Both the position numbers and the translations under genes were made by a program. From assembly GCA_904063045.1 (NCBI GenBank), contig CAJFCJ010000003.1, positions 248,001 to 312,000 on the forward strand: a stretch of 64,000 bases of DNA, written 5' to 3'. Source of the DNA: Dimorphilus gyrociliatus (lineage: Eukaryota > Annelida > Polychaeta > Dinophilidae). Of the stretch, positions 57,620-64,000 are shown one piece after another. Numbering within the stretch: position 1 is the stretch's first letter; every line of letters starts with the position of its first letter. Below the pieces are notes generated by a model. That model had not been told where the DNA came from. It ran no database searches and saw only the letters and a list, made by a program, of their open reading frames with translations.

Positions 57620-57727
57620 TTACAAGATCACTTCCTTTCTTTCTTCCTTATGTAGTCTCCTCTCTCCTACTTCTTTTGAGAGCCTTTCGTAAATTCGGCA
57701 AGCAACGTCTACCAGTTTACCGATAGA
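57620..57727 (-). CDS. Candidate orphan terminal exon, helical peptide
   Basis: On the minus strand a strong acceptor (AATTCTTTTTCAG) is followed by a phase-0 frame of 35 codons and then TAA at 57620. The peptide is SIGKLVDVACRIYERLSKEV followed by GERRLHKEERKEVIL, clearly amphipathic helix-like and unlike the low-complexity frames around it. The other two frames stop within a few codons. It may be the last exon of a minus-strand gene, or an alternative 3' exon of the channel gene upstream on the same strand. I could not find the exon that joins to it. No family is recognised. Confidence 0.3.
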   Translation of the reverse strand, partial: SIGKLVDVACRIYERLSKEVGERRLHKEERKEVIL

Positions 57728-60687
57728 CTGAAAAAGAATTAATCCTTACAAGGAAATATGTTTTGTCATTTTTTTCCAATCCGCTAAATCTGGTATAGAT
57801 GAGCTTAAAGAAATATCTTAGAGTATTCTCTCGCAATTATAATAATTATATTAAAAATATGCAAATTATATTTAAAAATATTCAAATATGTTGATGGAAA
57901 AACTAAAAAGGGGAGAGTTTAATATTTTAATAATTTCCTACTTATAACTAACTAGATATTGCAATAATAAAATAATAAAGAAATCATTATATCTGGATTT
58001 AATTCAGATCTTTCACGAGAATTTCTTTTCCTGTTAAAATGACTATTTACATAAATATTTCATTATCACATTATCACCGTCATACCTCATTAATGTCACT
58101 GTTTACAGTTTTCATATTAAATGTGAGGGGAAGAGAGAGAGAGAAAGAGAGAGAAAGAGTTCAGTTTCTAAATATTTCTTTTTTAATTAGCGTAGTACAG
58201 TATTTTATTTAAATACTAATTGCGAATATTTTCACTAATTGAGGTTAATTAACCCACCTCTTTCCCTATTTGATTTATAATTATTCGTTGAGATATATCA
58301 CACTGAAAAACTATATTCATTATAGAGTTTCTTTCGAAGTAAGTGTTAAGTTGCTTATTAAACTTATCCATGTCAGTTTCTTTCTTTCTCTCTCTCTCTC
58401 TCATTCTCTTGATTAAGTTATTGTCCTATTTCCAGAACTGTATAAGGCCAATTAAATAATACAAGGTTGTAGGACTTAATTAAAAGAATTTGGTTTAATT
58501 GCAAAGATAGCTTGTAGTCTAACCCTTCTTCGATCGGAGCAGAGCACGAATAAATAAAAGTATATAGCGTCTTTATCGTCTCTTAACGATAGGAAAGAAG
58601 AAATACTTTTCAAAGAAAAAACATAAAGAAGTAAAAAAATAAACAATAAAAGTTGATATAAAATACAAGAACTAAAGCTTTAAAATATAAAGATGGGCAT
58701 CAATTTTTTTTCCTTTTCCAAGCAAATAATACATCAGAAGGTGTCTAATGATTCAATTTACTGCGGAAATATCGCATCGTCAACTGTAATTTGTAATTAT
58801 ACTAGTCTGGGAGAAGGGGGAATTATCATAGTTTATTGCTGTTTATTCACCTAATTGAACAGAGAAAAAGAGCATAATATTTATTTATCTTGAACTTGAA
58901 CTCTATTCAAAAGCTCTATATAATTATATTCTGTATATTCAGTATTGATTGTAACGTATAGAATATAACTTTTAAGGAAACTAACAGAGAAATAAATTGC
59001 ATTTAAATATATCTGTTACAGACGTTAAGAGAGAGAGAGAGAGACGCAGAAAGAGACAGATACAGATACAGAAAGACAAACAGCCTGAGAAAATTTTCAA
59101 CATAACTCCTCCATTAATGGTTAAAATATGAAAAAGTATTGCATAACTCTTTTTTCTCTCCTCTCTTCGTATTTAATTATTTTCTATCATATTTTTAGAA
59201 AATATTATAGTTTCTTTGTTCTATCTTTGCATTTGTTTGACTTAATCGAGTGGAATGATATACTCTTTTTTCTATTATGTATATACTATGTATACTGTAA
59301 TTTGCATAATTAAAACTATCTCTTGATAGCATCATTTTAACAGATGTAAGGTGGTATAGTGGCAGAATAACGATAATTCAGTAGAATCTAATAATTCGTT
59401 TAACAATATTCCCATCACGAATATGGTTTTTAGGGAAGAGAGAAAAAAACTTTCAAGTTATAGCTGAAGAATTGTATAGACTTTTAAAATAGAGAGCGAA
59501 TAGAGAGATTCCTAATCAAAAGGATATTAGTTACTTTCCCTTCCTGGAAAAGGATTGTTAAATAAGTAAAAAATAGTTAATAAGTTATCGATTGAAGAAT
59601 ATTAAACGTTTATTCTAATATTAAGAGTTTTTTACTACGAAATCTTTTTCTAAAGAAAGAGAAAATCAACTTTTAGTTTTTTACTTGTTTAGAAAAAATT
59701 TCGTTTCAAGGTAGAAATGTTTATACTTAACTCACAAAGTGTATTGGCATAGAATAATAAATATTTATACTAAAAATAAATAATAGAATACTCTAAAGAA
59801 ATATCTGTACAAAATCTTCTTCAACAAACTTTTGATAGATAGAGAGAGGGAGAGAGGAGACGCAGGCAGGGAGGAAGGAGGAAAGAAAAATACATTTTCA
59901 TTATCTATCTCAATCTTCCTCTTCTTCTTCTTTTAATAGTTATTAAAAATTCTCCCTTTCCTACTTTTTTCTTGGATTACATAACGAGCCCATGAAGAAT
60001 TCTAAAAGTTTTTGTTAAGAACTCCAAAAGTTCTTATCTCCCTATCTGTCGATATACAATTGTTTTATTCTAATTATTTTATGACAATTACATCCTCTTT
60101 AAACAATTATTCCATCAGATAGGTTGATAATTATCTTGTTACAATGACATTTCGCTAAAGAAAATCTCCATTACTGCACACCGATAATAGAATCTGATGA
60201 AAGTTCAAGGGAGTTAGATAATTAACATATCGCTATTCATATCACGAAACTAGTTTTTAGACATGTAAAAGAGAAGGTCTATTTATAGAATAAATATTAT
60301 TCATATATAAGTATATATATATATACGGAAAATCATAAAAGTACAATTTAATAAATAATTTTTTTTTTATAAAAAAAAAATAAATAAGAAAATAAAATAT
60401 TTTTATTTTTTATTAATAGGACTACAGCGCTTATTAAAATACAGTGTATATTGATTTATAAGGCGCCCTAAAATTGACAATTCATTATCGAATCATTCGA
60501 TTACAAACAATTGGGTTTATTTCAAAAAATTGAAACTTGAAAATATACTTTTATGTATAATTATATAAATTTATGCATATTATAATTTATATTATAAATG
60601 TTATAAACCTTTGTACAATTTATAAGTTTTAAGAGACTTTAACATTTGTATATTTAGGTTAGTTGACTTATAAACGATGTTTGTTAT
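57728..60687. other. Region between the candidate orphan exon and the DEG/ENaC gene
   Basis: No gene is supported. It contains (AG)n and (TC)n runs and an (AG)n array at 59023-59064. A plus-strand 53-codon frame starting MGINFFSFSK at 58693 and several minus-strand open stretches near 58510-58600 have no splice partner. Confidence 0.5.
60516..60521 (-). terminator. Candidate polyadenylation signal of the DEG/ENaC gene
   Basis: A minus-strand AATAAA about 170 bases after the channel stop codon. Other copies follow near 60402-60407. In sequence this AT-rich the hexamer is frequent, so the call rests on position. Confidence 0.3.
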
Positions 60688-62996
60688 CTAAACGTCGTCG
60701 GCGTCAAAAGTCCTTCCGTGAAATGATGCCACGGCCGTTTGTAAACCCATCCTTCTTTGTTTCCTTCTTTCTTCTATTAAGGCTCTGGCTCTTTTCTTTT
60801 CTAATAACACTTTAAAAAAGTTATGAATAACAGCGTCGGCTAGTTCGCACATTGTTAAAACAGACGCGCCGATAAACAATCCCAGTGAACCGCCGATATC
60901 GGACCATAAATTTGTGACTTCGTATCCAACTTGTTGTTCAACGTGCTCGTAATACAATTCCTTCATAAAGACGTCAACTTCCATAAAATTACTTCTAATG
61001 AAAGCAACGTCAATTTCATTGCCCTGCTTGAACTTGTCGAGGTCTTGACGCCAGGCGGAGAAAGCTTTAAAGAATCTATCGTCCGTATCGCCAACTTTTT
61101 TCGACATATCCGATTTATTTTGAATATCGCCCATCGTCTTTTCAATTCGTTTAGTAATTTTGAAAATCATATTAACAGTTCGCCAAGGAAGATCGATGCT
61201 GTAAAAATGTCTTATCGAAGTACAGTCACCTAAATTTGGTTGCTTCATCGCTCTATAATCTGATGAATTTGTTCGATATCCATCAGCTAATTCCATATAA
61301 AACTTTCTAGTTATTTCCTCATCACCAATCGATACCAAAACACCGAGATAAGTGTTTGTAAATTTTTTCCAATCGTGGTTAAAGTTTCTAGTTCTAGCCC
61401 TAATATCGTTAAAAAGCACTTGAAATTGTTGCATCTTTTCAGTTACACCTCCCGATAGAATTCGTCGGGCTAGTTCAGTTTTACTTGAATTTTTTCCAGC
61501 CGAGATATAAGCTTTCGATAGATTAATTTGACTCTCGAAAAATGGCCATATAACTTTATTCAATTTGTTCATTAGGTCGTCAATATTACCGAGAAGCATA
61601 AGTAGATCACTTCTTTCCTTAAGGAATAGAGCGTATTTCTTATCAAAACTAGTCAGCTTCTTTTCTAATTCATCCCTTATCGAGTAGATAAGATCTTCTC
61701 TGATATATTGTCTATGCTTCACCATTCTCTTTGCGGCCGATCTCAAACTTTTTAAAGTTGAAAGGTAGTCGTTTATTTGTTCTGGTTTACTTGATTTTAG
61801 AAAATCGTGCAGATCAGTTAAATTGTGGAATGTGGCGTTAACGTCTTGTTCAAGATTAACAAAATGTTCATAAGTTATCTTCCATTTTTTAGATAGTAAT
61901 TCACTGGGAACAAGAGCTAATTTATACTTTTCGGGAAACTCTCGAAAGTCTAAATTTGACAATTTATACGGTTTTCCACTCTCGAATGCTCTTCTTACTT
62001 TTACCAAAGAAGAAACAGAGTCTTTTGCCAATTTTCTTTGAACTCTGGTCGCCTTCTCAGCCTGCCATAGATACAAGTTTCGTTCTTTAGTAGAATTTGA
62101 TAGCATAGCCTTTTGAATATTCAATTTCAAATCGTAGGTAAACATTCTCATATTTGTCGTTAAGGAAGACAGCAATTCATCTTCGAAATTTTGCCAAGTG
62201 GCTAAAAAGCTAAAAGTAGTAAATTTAACGACAAATGGAAGAGCAAAATTCCTATGAAATTGGCATCTGCACTCGTGTTCTCGCTTTTTATCTTTAACTA
62301 TTTGATATAAATCTTGTAATATTGAATTTATTTGAATAAAAGCCTGGTACAAAATCTTTGACGTCCTCCATACCGCTTCAACTTTCTCTCTATCCTTACT
62401 AACGGCATGAGGTTTAACCTTCTGACCCGTTTCTCTAGCTTTAATATAATTTTGCTTTAGATTATGTATCCTCTTCCCATGAAGGATCCTATCCGTATCA
62501 AATTCGGAAGTGGTCGAATAAGATATACTAGCCTCGTACATTGTTCTACTACAAGGCATCGAACAAGAACAAGGATATCTCTTTTTCAGCTCTCCCATTA
62601 CGCAATATTTCATATCGCTAAAGTTACATACAGGATAATTTTGCTTCGTATTCGTCTCCTTTCCGGCTGGCATGTAAACTTCTCTACATTTGCAAATATT
62701 GCCAACATGTCTTAGTTTACATTCAATTTTACATCCGGGAATCGAATACAAATCATAGTAGTCTAACGTTTCTCTATCATCACACTTTCCATACGGATGC
62801 TTTAGATTATTAACTTGAAGTATTTGCAAGCCAACCAGGGCTTTTGACGATGGCGGAATAGCTTGTCCGAGCTCCCTTACAAGAGGAACTTCTTGTTGAT
62901 CGTGAACCAAAATTTTGAGACCCGCAGCGTTATTAGGTCCTTTCATATATTCGTATTGTTCAATATTTATCTTAACTGAAAGACCACGGCCAGCTC
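60688..62996 (-). CDS. DEG/ENaC sodium channel with giant extracellular insertion, 3' exon
   Basis: A single 2309-base exon, acceptor TTTTTAG|GA at 62996 (phase 2), ending at the TAA at 60688; 768 residues are encoded here. Numbering from the Met at 62946, the order is: GLSVKINIEQYEY just before the Met, then GLKILVHDQQEVPLV and IPPSSKALVGL (palm/beta-ball of degenerins). A cysteine cluster spans C55 to C132, ending PCSCSMPCSRTMYEASISYS. About 520 residues follow before NFMEVDVFMKELYYE at about 653 and the TM2 pore region (WSDIGGSLGLFIGASVLTM), which includes the G-A-S selectivity filter. A basic cytoplasmic tail follows (KKRARALIEERRKQRR). TM1 and the N-terminus must lie in exons beyond 64000. 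In ordinary family members about 100-130 residues separate the last Cys motif from TM2, so roughly 400 are extra. Confidence 0.92.
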
Positions 62997-64000
62997 CTAA
63001 AAAGAAAAAATTATTCTTCTATTATCCTATTACCAATAAAATAATATTTCCTTATTAATTCAAATTAATAAATATATCTAATTAATTAACTAATTACATT
63101 AATAATCAAATTTATTAGAGTAAAGTCGAATATTAATTGAATATTTGAGCTAATCTTGCCTTATTGACAGGCTTGTCGATTTCGAGTACAATTTCGTCCA
63201 ATAAATAAGATAAGAGTCTAGTCTTTAATCCGCGTTATAAGAATACACTTAGTGGCATATGGATATTAATAATTGATATTTAATCAAATCATAAACCTTG
63301 ACAAATTAACAAGATGGATAAATAGGGAAGAAGAAGAAGAAGTATGATTGATAAATATTATTTCCATTTCTTCTTCTTTAATATAAATACGGTCACTTGT
63401 AGAGATGTCAACTATAGACAATTTAATTAGTTTTTAATAAACATTTCCTGCGAGACTGTAAGGGAGAAAAGCCATTAAGAAATAATTATTCATCTATTTC
63501 ATCATCCCCCCTCCCTCTCTTTTTTCTCTATATCTAGACGAGTTTTATGCGCATTTATGACATTTTGAAGTTGAAGAAAAGAGATCTCCAACAGTTATGA
63601 TACGAAATAGCAGAAAATAATGCGGAGAAGAGGAAGAAAACTGAAGATATACATGTATAGCTATACAAATTAAGAACTCTAAACATACTAATTTGTTGTT
63701 AAGTCCCCTAAGTTATTCGAACATATTCTTTTTATAATTTCTCTCTCTCTCTCTCTCTCTTCCTCTCTAACTGCTATCTCTCTGTCTCCTTGTCACATAT
63801 GTTCGTTATTGTTTTTCTTATCTAAACAAAAGTTAGCAATCTTAACTTTTCTTTCCCTAACTTTTAGAGAGATCTTTCATTGAAACAACTGCAAAAGTAA
63901 TCTTCTTAATGGTCATTTTTTATAGTCGAGCTATATACAATTTATACAACTTGGTTTTCTTGAAAATTTATCTTAAATATTTATCTCTGATTCTTTTATA
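62997..64000 (-). other. Intron of the DEG/ENaC gene, running off the window
   Basis: No exon with a domain match or phase-compatible splice pair is seen. It contains (TC)n at 63740-63765. The upstream exons encoding the cytoplasmic N-terminus, TM1 and the start of the extracellular domain are expected to the right. Confidence 0.7.

Noticed and set aside
58693-58854. 53-codon plus-strand ATG frame (MGINFFSFSK...)
   Set aside because: Short, with no signal-peptide pattern, domain or splice support. It overlaps nothing known and is consistent with chance.
60931-61233. 100-codon plus-strand frame within the DEG/ENaC exon
   Set aside because: Antisense shadow of the 752-codon minus-strand frame.

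Overview
The window is AT-rich nuclear DNA from an animal. Coding sequence is broken by GT-AG introns of roughly 0.1 to 6 kb, and the non-coding part is full of (TA)n, (AG)n/(CT)n and purine-rich simple repeats. The three recognisable genes belong to metazoan families: a Dbl-type RhoGEF, an NR6A/HR4-type nuclear receptor and a DEG/ENaC channel. A Tc1-like transposon remnant is also present. I infer a bilaterian invertebrate, possibly a spiralian, but the sequence alone does not settle the phylum. No rRNA, tRNA, CRISPR or bacterial-type operon was seen.

Layout. 1-7.9 kb: no gene that I can support; simple repeats and a few GC-richer islands. 8.0-45.8 kb: one large minus-strand gene for a DH-PH Rho guanine-nucleotide exchange factor, reconstructed here exon by exon (18 shared or body exons) with every junction in phase. 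45.8-50.5 kb: no supported gene, but a strong G-quadruplex candidate. 50,559-52,162: a complete but dead Tc1/mariner element with two 222-bp terminal inverted repeats of IR/DR type and a TA target duplication. 53.4-55.7 kb: a plus-strand two-exon nuclear receptor gene of 448 residues. 55.7-60.6 kb: no supported gene apart from one candidate minus-strand terminal exon at 57.6-57.7 kb. 60.7-63.0 kb: a very large final exon (minus strand) of a DEG/ENaC channel whose 5' exons lie beyond the right edge.

Main points of interest. (1) The RhoGEF gene appears to have four, perhaps five, alternative first exons spread over 26 kb. Each has its own ATG and each splices in the phase required by the next exon. 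Three of them have a perfect TGACGTCA (CRE) palindrome 38-107 bp upstream of the ATG, suggesting tandem cAMP/CREB/ATF-responsive promoters that yield isoforms sharing DH-PH but differing at the N-terminus. (2) The DEG/ENaC protein has an insertion of about 400 residues, rich in predicted helix and carrying several N-glycosylation sequons, between the finger/palm cysteine cluster and TM2. I know of no such insertion in the family. (3) The nuclear receptor carries a PLDLC CtBP-like motif joined to an IKKE SUMO consensus just before the DNA-binding domain, and has no canonical AF-2 helix, so it looks like a repressor. Nuclear-receptor-type elements (a perfect DR4, a DR0-like site and a CCAAGGTCA site) occur in the RhoGEF gene, but a link to this receptor is only a hypothesis.
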